Shown here piece by piece: positions 1 to 11,920 of a stretch of DNA of 57,118 bases; the stretch's first letter is position 1; every line of letters starts with the position of its first letter. The stretch is from Pseudomonas cedrina subsp. fulgida (lineage in GTDB: Bacteria > Pseudomonadota > Gammaproteobacteria > Pseudomonadales > Pseudomonadaceae): the NCBI GenBank assembly GCA_016937595.1, contig JAFHKH010000158.1, positions 1 through 57,118 on the forward strand, in the 5' to 3' direction. The notes beneath the pieces are model-generated. The model was given only the letters and a program-made list of their open reading frames with translations. It made no database searches and was not told the DNA's origin. Both the position numbers and the translations under genes were made by a program.

Positions 1-103
1 TTAACTGATCGGCATTGGGCCCTACCCCGCCACCTCGGATGCACCATGCCTGGTATTCTTTATCCTCAGGAATACAAGCCCAGCGCTTTCAAGGACGTAG
101 CAA

Positions 104-3100
104 ATGAATTCGCAAAATATCGTGCGTTACTGGCACGCTGTCGAACTGCTGCAACCCCAGGCAGTCCCAAAACTGAATAAGCGCGACAGCGACTATCAGC
201 CGTTTTTCCAAGACATCCCCGCCTCAGGCCAAATCCTGCCATGGATGCCGGCCAACCCTCTGAGCCGGCAGCGCCTGCCGAACAAACGCGTATGGAGCCA
301 CACGCTCTACGCACACCTCTATGACAACCGGGACGTTTCCCGCCAATTGGAGGCCCTCTACGGCGCCGACCAAGGCTATAAGGAGCCGCAATCAAAGCTC
401 TGTGCCTTGTACGCGCTTAAGTTCAACGATCAAGGCGTGATGATGGCCGACAGTCTGGTACTGTCCAGCGAGGCCTGGTTCGTTGGCTGCGCCATCAACC
501 GACAAGACTGGACGCGCGGCTTCGAGGAGACCCAGAAATCCCTTCGCGAACAGGCCAAAAGCTTGCTCGGTGGCGTAGTCAATGCCGCCGACCTGGCACA
601 CCTGACAGGCCATATTCGCCAGTCCTTGGGACTCGATGAGTTTTTCGCAGACGGCCCGCGCGGGCATCGCTTCCGCTCGGCACCGATCAACCCGGACAAA
701 CCCGAACAGGAAGACGATCCCCTCAACAGCTTCCTGCTGAGCGACCTGGCCGACATGGCCGACGCGCTGGCGCGGGGCGAGACAAGCAAGCCTCTGGCTG
801 ACTACCTGAGCCAACACGATGCCACCCAACGCCTGCACCTCGACGGTCCCAAAGCCGACCTGGCGCTGATCGATCGCCTCGCTCCTTCGCGCTACGCGCC
901 CGGCTGCTGGCCCGCCGAACAGCACTTGGGTTTGGTGCATTCCCAGCAATTGGCGGTCAACAGTCTGCTCCACAACCTCAGCAACGACAGCGGGATAATG
1001 GGCATCAACGGCCCACCCGGCACCGGTAAGACGACGCTGCTGCGCGACCTGATCGCGGCAGTGGTGACACAACGCGCTGACGTACTGGCCTCGCTGGGCA
1101 GGGCCTCGGACGCTTTCATTCAGGATGGCCGCGAAACCGCCAACGACGGTGGGCGCGAGCGCTTTGCCTATCAGCTCAGCCCACGTCTGTTCGGTTTCGA
1201 AATGGTGGTAGCGTCCTTCAACAATGGTGCCGTGGAAAATGTGACCCTCGAGTTACCCCAGCGCGACAAGATTGATTCATCCTGGCTGCCCGATGCCGAG
1301 TACTTCAGCGAACTGGGCGAGCTGACCAGTGGCAAGCCGGCCTGGGCGATGATCTCCGCAGCATTGGGCAGCAAAGCCAAACGCACCCAGTTCGTCGATC
1401 GCTTCTTCGATGGCAAGCGTCCGCCCAAGACGAAGACGACCTTCGCGGAATCGGCACCCTCCCAACCCGACGTCGACAACGCTGAGCTGGACGAAGATCC
1501 ATACGAGGATGATCCGCTACCCGACGCCTCCATGATCAACAGCGCAGACGAAGAGCCCGCCCCCAAGGGCATGCGCGAGTGGCTGAGCGAACACGCCAGC
1601 CAAATGAAATTGCTCTCGTCCGCCGAGAAAAACAATCTCTGGCGCGCCGCTGTCGAGCGCTATCAGGGCGCCAAAAACGCCGAAGAGAGAATCCGCGCCG
1701 AGGTCAGCGACATTCTGGAGCGGGTTCAGGCGGTGATCAGCGCCAAGGCTCGAGTGCGCCAAAAGGAACAGGAGCGCCAAGCTCGTCTGACTCAACGCCG
1801 CGAACTCAATGATAAACAAGCCAAACTGGAAACCCTGCAACTCGCGCCCGCCCGCGACCAACTGAAACGCGAGCTTCAGGTCCTTGAAGCACACCTGGCA
1901 AACAAGCCGGGAATACTGGCCAATCTGATCAGCCTTTGGGGGGCTCACCGCTCATGGGCGGCCCGGCAACGCCTGCTGGATAGCGCGCACACCTTGGCCA
2001 AGGATGCCTTCGACAGCGTCCAACGCCAAGTACAGCGACTCGTCGGCCAATTGGCCGAACTCAATCGGCAATTGGCAAGCGACGAACTGCAAATCAACGA
2101 AGCCGTGGTCCACGCCGGTCTGCAGATAGAGAAGGCGCGCAGCGTTGCCCGTGCTGGCCAGGCCAGGCACCTGGAGCATTGGCTCGAACAAGGCCAGATC
2201 GACAGAGGCAGCGAGATCGAGCTGCTCGAACCCTGGCAGTCGAGGGCTGGCGACAGGCGCGGGCGACGGTCTTCATTGAGGCGCTCAAGCTGCATCACGT
2301 CTTCTTCCAGATCGAAGCCTCGCGCTTGCGCGCTAACCTGCACTTCATCACCAGCACGCTCACCGGCAGTCGCTATAGCGGCGTATCCAAGGCCGTGGTG
2401 CGTTCGGCATGGGCCTCGCTATTCATGGCAGTGCCGGTGCTCAGCAGCACCTTCGCCTCGTTCGCCCGCTCATTCGGTAGCCTTGGCTGCGGGGACATTG
2501 GCTGGTTGATGGTGGACGAAGCCGGCCAGGCGCGCCCCAAGCTGCCGTCGGCGCGTTATGGCGGGCACGGCGGGCTGTGCTGGTCGGTGATCCGCTGCAA
2601 TTGGAGCCGATCATCACCGTATCCGATGCCGTGCTTGAACACATGCGTACGCGCTATCAAGTCGATGCTCACTGGTTGCCCAACCGTCAGTCCGCCCAGA
2701 GCCTGGCCGACCAGGCCACGCCTTGGGGTCGCATGGCGGGGCCCAAGGATCAGAAATGCTGGGTCGGCCTGCCCCTCGTGGTGCACCGTCGCTGTGACAA
2801 ACCGATGTTCGAGCTGGCTAATCGCATCGCCTACGACGTGCCATGGTCTATGGCACCATTGCGCCCTCACCCGCCAGAGAAACACCGGCCCGCCTACTGA
2901 CCGGCTGGGTGCACGCGACCGGCCGCTCCTCCGGCAATTGGGTCGACAACGAAGGAAAGGCGCTCGAACATCTGTTGGCGATGCTGAATGAAGACCGCGT
3001 GCCGCCCGATAGCATCGCGGTTATCACGCCCTTTCAGGACGTGCGCAATCAGCTCAAGGATCGCTTACACGCAGGCATCGTGCGCGGGACTATTCATACC

Positions 3101-3343
3101 ATGCAGGGTAAAGAAGCGGCAGTCGTCATGCTTATCCTGGGCGGGAACAGCGAAAACAGCGGCGCTCGCGATTGGGCGGTTTCCAAGCCCAACCTGCTCA
3201 ACGTGGCCGCCACCCGTGCCAAACGCCGCTTGTATGTCATTGGTGATCGCAATGATTGGAAACAGCGCAAACTGTTTTGTGACGTTATGGAATTGTTGCC
3301 GGTTCATTGCGGCTTGGTCGGTGATAGCCCCTCCCGTGCCTGA
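104..3343 (+). CDS. UPF1/Dna2-like superfamily 1 helicase (three frameshifts)
   Basis: Large SF1B-type nucleic-acid helicase of about 1080 residues once three frameshifts are bridged. Seen: Walker A GPPGTGKT near residue 305; a charged, probably coiled-coil insert near residues 490-690; motif II DEAG near residue 805; motif III VGDPLQLEP; motif V region GTIHTMQGKE; motif VI region NVAATRAKRRLYVIGDR. Reading passes from one frame to the next at about 2235, 2535 and 2850; each step is explained by one missing base in a short G or C run. The ATG at 104 has an AAGGA Shine-Dalgarno about 9 nt upstream. The gene ends 70 bp before a tRNA-Pro remnant, so it probably belongs to an older mobile element at the same site. 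Such helicases often occur in defence or plasticity islands; no partner is visible, so its role is unknown. Confidence 0.8.
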
Positions 3344-3415
3344 AATCCGCTGTCCACCTCCGTCCATGACTTCTGGCACGACTCGACAAGAATCAGCTAG
3401 ACCTTGAGGCCGCTG

Positions 3416-3542
3416 TATCAGCGAAATCACCGAGTAGTTTTGCACAGACACAAAAAAGCCGATCTATCTGATCGGCTTAATAGTCTGATTTTATTCAGGA
3501 AATAGGGTCGGGACGGAGTGATTCGAACACTCGAGCCCTAGC
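3416..3542. repeat. Left attachment-site repeat (att-like, tRNA-Pro 3' end)
   Basis: A 127-bp segment matching 27502-27628 over its full length with about 13 mismatches and no length difference. It holds, in order, the last six codons and stop of an integrase gene (ISEITE), a terminator hairpin, and a piece equal to the T-arm and 3' acceptor strand of tRNA-Pro. The end of the match falls inside the anticodon stem. This is the structure expected when a tRNA-targeting tyrosine integrase duplicates its site. The presence of the integrase tail in this left copy, not only the right one, suggests two elements were once integrated in tandem. Confidence 0.8.
3457..3477 (-). terminator. Terminator hairpin inside the left att repeat
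   Basis: Stem AGCCGATC / GATCGGCT with a 5-nt loop, followed on the minus strand by a run of T. It is the duplicate of the tRNA-Pro terminator at 27543-27563. It may still end transcripts leaving the small minus-strand gene at 3495-3814. Confidence 0.6.
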
Positions 3543-3814
3543 CTGGTACCTGTTAAGCGATCGACTCAGTGCCGTCCTGTCCTCAACTGACGAGCACACG
3601 CCAAACGAATCGATGTTGTCTTTTCCAGCGTATGCGACACCAGAGACGCGAACATCGTCATAGGCTGTTGCACCCCAGAGTTTCCCGGAATTGAACATCC
3701 GCCCCCCTGTTTTATGACCTCAAATTCGCGATGAGGAAAAGTGACAGGCTGCATGTACACATTCGTGAGCTTCACCGTCGTGGAACTGTTGGAAAAAGTA
3801 TGGCAAACACCCAT
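3495..3814 (-). CDS. Small hypothetical protein at island edge (frameshift)
   Basis: Unrecognised protein of about 106 residues, read from ATG at 3814 (an in-frame TTG lies at 3820). The first frame carries MGVCHTFSNSSTTVKLTN and runs to a C6 homopolymer near 3700; the second frame continues with FNSGKLWGATAYDDVRVSG and ends at 3495. One missing base in the homopolymer joins them. It follows the TetR gene by about 40 bp on the same strand, so the two may be co-transcribed. Its last ten or so codons lie inside the att repeat and tRNA remnant, so the original C-terminus was probably replaced at integration. The start and the reality of the gene are uncertain. Confidence 0.35.
3505..3579 (-). 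pseudogene. Degenerate tRNA-Pro-like sequence
   Basis: The minus strand keeps an intact T-arm (GAGTG TTCGAAT CACTC) and the 3' acceptor strand of tRNA-Pro, but ends CCC rather than CCA. The 5' part is diverged: the first seven bases pair at six of seven acceptor positions, yet no D-arm or anticodon arm matching the intact gene at 27591-27667 can be drawn. The length, 75 nt, is close to a complete tRNA. I read it as a reconstituted or decayed tRNA at an integration junction, not a working tRNA. Confidence 0.55.
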
Positions 3815-3852
3815 GGTCAAACTGGCCCACGCCCCCTCTCAATGAGGGCAAA

Positions 3853-4488
3853 TCACCTGACTTGAAGAGCAGGAAAGTTGAACCCCTCCTCGACGATGAC
3901 AAAAATCTCATCAAGCACATCCGAGTACAGCACAGAGGAGGCTCTTTTTTTCCAGAGATCATGGGCCGCTGTGTGGGCGTAGTCCAACGCCCATGCGACG
4001 ACGCTCGGACGAATGTCATTCTCTGCATCCACCCCCATTCTCCCGGCGATAAGGGCAACAATCGAATCTCGACGATTTACCCCATTTTGCAGCGTTTTTG
4101 CACGAATCAGAGGGTGACTTCTCAACAGTTCCTGAAGCGTCATGAAACGATCCGCATCAAAACCATACGATCCCTTCTCACAACTCCTGACGACATCTAC
4201 AGCGGCATGCCTCAAGGCCGTCACAACCGGTTCGTGGGGAGGACGCTCACCAAGCGCAGTGATGAACTCTTGATGCTCCGCTTCTTGGTAATCCAGAACG
4301 ACATCCTCCTTGCAGGAGAAATATCGAAAAAATGTACGGGCGGAGACATCCACTTTTTCGGTGATGTCCTCGACTCGCGTGTCATCAAATCCTTTCTCAG
4401 CGAAAAGCTCATAAGCCGCTGAAATAAGGGCATCGCGCAACATGAGCTTCTTGCGCTCACGCCTGCCTACCTCTTCTTTTTCCGCCAC
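3853..4488 (-). CDS. TetR/AcrR-family regulator of the NRPS cluster
   Basis: A 211-residue TetR-family repressor. The N-terminal helix-turn-helix covers roughly residues 15-62, with the family pattern AAYELFAEKGFDDTRVEDI followed by VSARTFFRYFSCKEDV; the remainder is an all-helical ligand-binding domain. The start is GTG at 4488, supported by a GAGG Shine-Dalgarno about 10 nt upstream. The gene is divergent from the NRPS gene with a 247-bp intergenic region, the usual arrangement for a local repressor that senses a pathway product or precursor and also controls itself. The ligand cannot be told from the sequence. Confidence 0.85.
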   Translation of the reverse strand: MAEKEEVGRRERKKLMLRDALISAAYELFAEKGFDDTRVEDITEKVDVSARTFFRYFSCKEDVVLDYQEAEHQEFITALGERPPHEPVVTALRHAAVDVVRSCEKGSYGFDADRFMTLQELLRSHPLIRAKTLQNGVNRRDSIVALIAGRMGVDAENDIRPSVVAWALDYAHTAAHDLWKKRASSVLYSDVLDEIFVIVEEGFNFPALQVR

Positions 4489-4595
4489 GCGTCTGTTTCC
4501 TCTATTAGGTCAACTCACGGTACTGCACCAAACAGTATTACCATCAAATGACAATTGCGCAATTTTAATAAATTTCACAAGAAGAAATTTGTCTA

Positions 4596-4625
4596 TTGAC
4601 TTATTTTGTCAGTCGACGACATTAT
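4596..4625 (+). promoter_or_regulatory. Candidate NRPS promoter with embedded inverted repeat
   Basis: A -35-like TTGACT at 4596-4601 and a -10-like CATTAT at 4620-4625 are 18 bp apart. The spacer and -10 contain TGTC-N7-GACA (4607-4621), a half-site pair of the size bound by TetR dimers. A repressor there would block RNA polymerase. The A+T-rich stretch around 4560-4600 differs from the flanking coding DNA. The sequence match is modest, so this is an inference from position and symmetry. Confidence 0.3.
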
Positions 4626-4735
4626 TCACCCGCATTCTCATTTGGCGTAATTGGACGTAAGACAAATCCGACAAACAAGTCAGCTGCCTCTCCGCTTACT
4701 GCCGCTTAAATCATCTAAAGGGAGTTAGATTCGCG

Positions 4736-7700
4736 ATGAACAATGCCGTCGATGAAAAACAATCCGCCTCGCACGCGGCTCAACAGCTCAGCCCGCTTGA
4801 GCGTGATATCTGGGTTGAATCGCAAAAAGCGCCTCACAGTCACCAGTTCACCGTGGCCCTGTGCGTTTGCCTGCGCGGCTCAGTCGACGTAGAGCGATTG
4901 AAACTCGTCGCTGAAAACGTTCTGCGCGCTGAAGCCGCTTGCTTCAAGACGTACCATGACAACGACGGCCATCCGACCGTACGTCACACCTCCTGCAAGA
5001 TCGTCGCCGAACTATTTGAGTTCGCCGACGAATCCGGCTCGGCGGCTTTTTACGAAGAATGGTCCCGCCACTCATGGAATCTCTCCCGCGCTCCGCTGAT
5101 TGAGACGGCTATCGGGCAGGTTGGTACTTCAGTGATGCTCATGATCCGAGCCCATCACATCGTGGTCGATAGTTGGGCATTGGATGTACTGTCCAGGAAG
5201 ATTCTGAACGTTTTCGAAGGACGGGAAGCCCTTCCTCAATCGAGCCTTCACGATTACGTTGAGAACTACGCGGCAAAGACGCCTTCCCTGCATGGAGCAG
5301 CGCTTCAGCAGGCGATCCTTGAGGTCGCAGGCACAGTCAACGCCGTGAGCCCCATACTTTTTTCGAAGTCCGGTCCGAAGCTCTCCTCGTCCCAACGCTA
5401 TCGCCGTACATTCACGGTTTCGGCTGAAGACGTTCAGCGCGCCTTGGATCTGGGCATGACGCCCTTCATGACCGTTTCCGCCTCATTGGCGGTGTTGCTG
5501 TCATGCCAATATGGCAGCGAACATTTTTTGCTTGGGGTGCCCTTCCTCAATCGGCGCGAAGCTGACATCACCACAGTCAATCAAAGAGCCAACACGCTTC
5601 CCGTCAGCGTTCAAGTCAGCCATGCGCACACGCTTCGAGACGTTGCGGTTTCACTCAAGCGACAGGTCAGCTTTATCAAGGAAAGAGAGTCCATTCCCTT
5701 TGGGCAACTGGTCTCTGAAATAGCGCGTTCTGGCCACAATCGACAACTGTTCGATGCGACGGTTTCATACCTACGCTACCCGCAGTCAGATGAAGGTGTG
5801 CCGTCGTCGACTCACAGAAGCACCGCCCACGTTCACGCACAAGACGCGGTGGCCATTCACTTGCATACCTACGGAAAAAACGCCGACGTATGTGGGGAAA
5901 TTTGCCTCAACAGCGCGGCGTTCGATTCAGAGTGCCATGCATCGGTGTTTCTCGACGCGTTCCTCCAATTGGTGGATGGCTTCCTGACCCAACTGGACAA
6001 GCCGTTGGACCAGGTCAGTCTGCTGACTTACGAGCAGGCTGAAACACTCAGGACATTCGAAGAAGGGCCAACCAAGCCTTACAGTGATAAAGATACCGTC
6101 ATATCGCTTTTTCAAGCGCAGGCAGCACGAACCCCCTACACCATAGCGTTGCGTGACCACGACCATAAAACCTTCACCTATGCCGAATTGGACAATTGGT
6201 CCTCGCGATCGCCACAGAACTGGAAAATCAAGGTGTAGGCCTGGGCGATGTCGTTGCGGTATCAATGGTCAGGTCGCCACAGCTCATGGCAGCGATCTTC
6301 GCCGTACTGAAGACGGGTGCGGCTTACCTGCCAATCGATAGCGAATATCCCGCAGACCGTATTCAGTACATGCTTGAGGATAGCAACGCGAAACGGGTGA
6401 TCACCAATCTGCCTCAGGTCCTGAGCAGTGATGATCCGCGCAGGTTCGATCTCGACGTACTCCCCTTGGAGCTGGCGCGCGAAGTCAATTATGTCAGCAA
6501 GGCTCGCCCTCAGGATCCCGCCTATATCATCTATACGTCGGGCTCGACCGGCAGACCGAAAGGCGTCGTGATTGAACATCACTCGGTTATCAACCGCCTG
6601 GAATGGATGCAAGAGATTCATCCGCTCGCCAGTAACGATGTGATCCTGCAAAAAACCCCTATCTCGTTCGATGTTTCGGTGTGGGAGCTTTTTTGGTGGA
6701 GTATGACGGGGGCGTCGGTGGCCCTGTTGGAGCAAGGGGCTCAGCGAGATCCTCGCGCGCTGATTAAAGCCATCAGCGATCACAACGTCACGGTGGCCCA
6801 TTTCGTTCCTTCGATGTTTGAACCCTACATCCAGGCGCTGGCAGACGCTCGAGAACAACTGCTCAGCGTACAGAGCCTGCGCTGCCTGTTTACCAGCGGC
6901 GAAGCGCTCTCGCCTGCCGTCGTGAATAAATTCCGCAAACTGTTCACTGGCGATACCCAGCCGCCCAGGTTGATCAACTTATATGGTCCGACCGAGGCAA
7001 CCGTAGATGTCACCTGGTATGAACTGGACCTGCTGGGCCACTCGGACATTGATGAGGTGCCGATTGGTTACCCCATCAACAACACGTCAATACGTATCGT
7101 CTCCCAACATGGTGTCAGGCAACTCGTCAACGTACCTGGAGAACTGCAAATCGGCGGCGTCCAGTTGGCAAGAGGCTACCTGAATCGCCCGGAACTTACG
7201 GCGGAACGCTTCATTACCGATCCGGAAGATGGGCGTCGCTGGTACCGAACCGGAGATCTCGCCGCGTGGGCAAACGATGGTTCTATCCTGTATATGGGAA
7301 GAATGGACGGCCAGGTAAAGATCCGCGGAAACCGTATTGAACTGGGCGAAATCAAGAATACGCTGCTCAATCTGCCAAACATTTTGAATGCCGAAGTCGT
7401 CGTTGAGCAGGACGATAAGCGAGGCAACCATTTGGTGGCACTGTTCGTCAGTCGCACGCCGCAAACCGAGCGCTCATTGCGTGAACAAATGGCTAACGCG
7501 CTCCCGGCGTTCATGCTTCCTTCCCGGTTCGTAGCCCTTGACCATATCCCACTCACTCCCAATGGAAAGTTCGACCGGGGCCAAGCATTAGCGATGGCCA
7601 ATACCACTCAAACTACCGCACCAAAAGCAGAGTTGAGTGTGACAGAGCGCCTGGTCAGCGATATCTGGGGCGGCATTCTCGGTCAGCGGGACATTATTGC

Positions 7701-10700
7701 AGAGGACGATTTCTACTCCATCGGGGGCGACTCAATTCTGATGCTGAAGGTGCGCTCGGAATTAGAGAAGCACGGATATGACGCCAACTTGTCCGATCTG
7801 AGTGACCACACCACGGTTCGAGAACTGGGGCGCTTCCTGGAACTTACCGCAGACAGCGTGGCCCTGCCCAAGGCGGCACTGAGTGCATTTGAGCTGGTGA
7901 CTGACAATGAGCGCAAGCGCCTTGCAGAATTGGCCGTAGACGCCTATCCGGTTTCACAACTGCAACTGGGGCTCCTCTTCCATAGCCGAGAGCAAGAACA
8001 AAGCCGGGTCTACAAAGACGTTTTCCGTTACACCCTGAAAATGGACTGGTCTGAACAGAAGTTCCGCGAAGCGCTGCAAGGTTTAATCCAGCGCCACCCG
8101 GCATTGCGTACAACGTTCAACATCGGCGAATACTCCACCCCGCTTCAGCTTATTCACAAGGACCTGTCGGTAGACGAGGTGCTGGCCGTCAATACGCCGC
8201 TGGCAAACGTCTATGAGCAGGAAATAGCCAAGCATATGCAGGCGTGGTCCGCGCACAACTATTCGTTTGCCACAGGGCCACTGTTCAACGTAGCTGTTTT
8301 CACTAACGAATCAGGCGCACCTCTGGACCTGGTGCTCAGCTTCCATCATGCAATCCTTGACGGAGGTAGCGTCGCGAACCTGATTCGCGAACTGCTCCTC
8401 TGTTATGCGAGGGGTAATGATGAAGGCCTGGGTTATCCCACCCACGATTTACCGAACCCATCGCTGTTTGTTCAGGACGAACTCGCTGCAATAAATAGTA
8501 GCGAGCATCGAGCCTACTGGAAGGGCCATCTGGAAGGCGCTACCAACACCCTGCCGATTGGACTCGCGGCGCACCTTGAGCGCGCGGACAGCGGGATGTT
8601 CTCGTACCGATTTTTTGTTGAACCCGCCCTTGATGACGCATTGGTGCAACTGGCAAAACGCTCTCACCTGCCCATCAAGACGTTCTACCTGGCTGCCCAT
8701 TGTGCGGCGATAGCGTCAATGAGCAATACGAGAAACGTGCTAACCGGTGTTGTGACCCACGCACGCCCAGAGATCCGGCACGCAGAACACCTTCTCGGAT
8801 TGTTTCTGAACACATTGCCGTTGCGAGTCAACCTGGCCGAAGTCAGCGCTCAACAACTGGTTGAGTCAATCTTCAGACACGAGAAGGCGAGCCACCGTCA
8901 TCGTCGATTCCCGTTGAGTGAAATTCAGACAGACAATGCAGGCGTATCCATAAGCACAGCCTTCAACTACATCCACTTCCATGTACTGGAGGAGGTCGGC
9001 GCACAAACCGGCATCGAGATCGCAGCCTTCGATCCGCAGGAAGAGACCAGTTTTGCCCTGCTTGTGAACGTCATGCGCGAGTTCTCGGGAGCCGAGGTCG
9101 CCATCCGTGTGGATATGGATGGAGCAATCTATGCACGCGAACAAGGTGAAGTCTTTGCGCGGCTTTTCAATGACGCGCTGAAACGCCTGGCCTTTCAACC
9201 CCATGCAGAAGCGCTCTTCAGGTCGCCGCTTGCGCAATCCGGTTATCTCGCCTCGGGCCCAGCCAGGGACGCATTCATTCCCGTGCCTGAACAAATTCTT
9301 CAGGCCGTGCGCCACCAGGGACAGGCCGTTGCCATTACCTATGAAGATACTCAGTGGACCTACGCACAACTCTGGGACACCGCCGGCAGAATTGCGTCTC
9401 TGCTCTGCAGTAAAGGCGTACAGCGCCAGGACGTTGTCGGCCTGGCATTGCCACGCTCGTTCGAACAGATCGCCACAGCCTTGGCGACCCTACGATCAGG
9501 GGCCATCTGCCTACCTATCGACGTGTCTTATCCCGCCGCACGCATTGAACTGATCCTGAAAATCGCAGCGCCAAAAGTAGTCGTCACCCGGTCGTGCGTT
9601 AACGAACTACCTGACAGTACTGTGCGCCTGGATCTCACCAATGACCTTTTACAAACGGTAGAGGCCGGCTGTTCAGACGTCGCGATTGAGTCGACCGACA
9701 ACGCCTACATTCTGTTCACGTCAGGCTCTACAGGCACACCTAAAGGGGTCGCAATGCCCCATAGAGGACTGGCGAATCTGGTCGGCTGGCAGAACAAATC
9801 GGCAAGTGGCGCCGTTGGCTCGACACTCCAGTACGCGCCGCTCAGTTTTGACGTTTCGTTCCAGGAAATTTTCTCAACGCTAAGCGCGGGTTCGACGCTG
9901 CACCTGATCAGCGAAGAGGAACGCCGTGATCCCTCGGCCCTGCTCAGGTTTATGGATCGCAAGTGCGTGGAACGCGTATTCATGCCTTACATCGCCCTGC
10001 AGCAACTCGCGGAAGCGGCTGTCGCCCTTGATCTGTTTCCTGACAGCCTGCGCGTTGTCGGCTCGTCAGGCGAGCAATTGCGGGTCACCCAGGAGATTCG
10101 CGCACTGATGAGACATCTGCGCGGGGGGATTCTGGAAAATCAATACGGCCCAACCGAAACCCATGTGGTGACCCGCTACAGCATGAGCGGCAACCCTGAT
10201 TACTTCCCGGCATTACCTCCTATCGGTAGCGAGATTGACGGCGTTGGCATCCTCATTCTTGACGACGCTGCCAACGTTATTCCCGATGGCGTACCAGGAG
10301 AAATCTGCGTTTACGGAGACGCACTGGCGTCTGGTTACTACAAAGCCCCAGAAGAAACAGATAAGAAATTCATCCGTCACGATCATGTACCCGGCAAATT
10401 GTTTTATCGAACCGGTGACGTCGGTATCAAATGCGCCGACGGCACGTTATCAGCCTTGGCCGGAATGACAACCAGGTCAAAGTGCGTGGCTACAGAATTG
10501 AACTGTCGGAAATCGAACTCAAAGTCCTGAGCTTTTTTGAAACCCGCAACGAACACATTGACGTGGCGGTGATCGCGAAGCCGCGTGATGAGCACGACGC
10601 CTACCTGGTCGCTTACCTGACAGGAAGCGGGTCGCAAGACGAGGCGGTGCTGTCCCAGCTCAGGCATTACCTCAGCGAGGAATTGCCGACGTACATGCTG

Positions 10701-11900
10701 CCAACCCACATGGCCTGGATCGCGCAGATGCCGACCACGCCAAGCGGCAAAAGGGATGACGCTGCGCTGCGCACGCTGAACGTTCAGCTGGGTAACGCTG
10801 TGAATTACCGGGAGCCGAGCGGCGAGTACGAAATGAAGCTATGCCAGTTGGCAGCCGAGCTTCTGAAGACTCCGAAAATCTACCCCCAACAAAGCATCTT
10901 CGATTGCGGGGCCACGTCGCTGACAGCCATGCGCTTGGTTGTGTTGGTTGAGAAGTTGTACGGAATCAACGTGCCCCTGTCGTCCTTTGTCAGTGCGCCG
11001 ACGATGGAAAAACTCAGCGTGCTGATTCAAAAAGGCGGTGGCGCATTCACGTTCGACCCACTGGTGCCGCTACGCGAAACCGGCCAGCGCACACCGTTGT
11101 TTCTTGTCCACCCCATGGGCGGCAATATTCTCTCGTACCTGCGCATGCTTCCGCATTTACCCGCCGAACAGCCACTCTATGCACTGCAGGCCTCGGGGGT
11201 CGATGCAGGCTCTGAGCCCATCCCCTCTGTCGAGGCACAAGCAAGTTTGTACATTGAAGCAATGCGTCGAATCCAACCCGAAGGTCCGTACGTCATCGGT
11301 GGCTGGTCCTACGGTGGGTTCATTGCATTTGAGATAGCCCAGCAGTTAATACGGGCAGGCGAGCGCGTCGCAAATGTATTGATTCTGGACACCATGGCAC
11401 TTAGCTCACAGGCCCAAGGCAAAGCCAGTGATGACGCATTGCTGAGTTGGTTTTTTTGGGAACTGCTCTGGACGTCGAGAGGCTCCGAGCTTCCTGTCCA
11501 AATTGTGCCTGATCATATCGCCACGCTTCAGGAGCGTTTCGACTTCATCACCGATCACGCAATCTCCATTGGGGCGATTCCGGCCGGCAGTACCAAAGCC
11601 GTCATGCAGCGGCTGTTCGAGGTGTACCGCACTAACTGGGAAGCGGCGACGCAATACAACTACGAGGCGAAGTGCGCGGAACTGGATATCACCCTGATCC
11701 GGGCTATTGAACCGCTCCCCCCCATTCTTCGGGATATGCACGACACCATCCGCAGTGAATACAACGATCCACTCAATGGTTGGGCGGCCAAAACCTCGGG
11801 GATGATCAAGCTGATTGAGGTTGACGGTGACCATTTGACCATCATGGAAGAACCTTTTGTCGGTGCGCTCGTCACGGCAATTCTTGAAGAAATCAAATAA
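4736..11900 (+). CDS. Bimodular NRPS, C-A(Ser)-T-C-A(Pro-like)-T-TE (two frameshifts)
   Basis: Nonribosomal peptide synthetase of about 2388 residues after bridging single missing bases near 6196 (TTT run) and 10450 (GGG run). Domains in order: C1 about 15-445 with HHIVVDS near 139 (Ser instead of the usual Gly); A1 about 470-960 with YTSGSTGRPKG near 600; T1 with GGDS near 998; C2 about 1065-1500 with HHAILDGG near 1203; A2 about 1520-2015 with FTSGSTGTPKG near 1660; T2 with GATSL near 2055; thioesterase about 2100-2388 with GGWSYGG near 2190 and a late GDH. Aligning A1 by eye to EntF gives DVWHFSLVDK, the serine code. A2 gives DVQFGSQVVK, like proline DVQFIAHVVK except at three positions. 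An N-terminal C domain implies an acyl donor as starter. The expected product is an N-acyl Ser-(Pro-like) dipeptide released or cyclised by the TE. A GGGAG precedes the ATG by about 13 nt. Confidence 0.93.
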
Positions 11901-11920
11901 CTATGGATCAGGGTCAAAAC

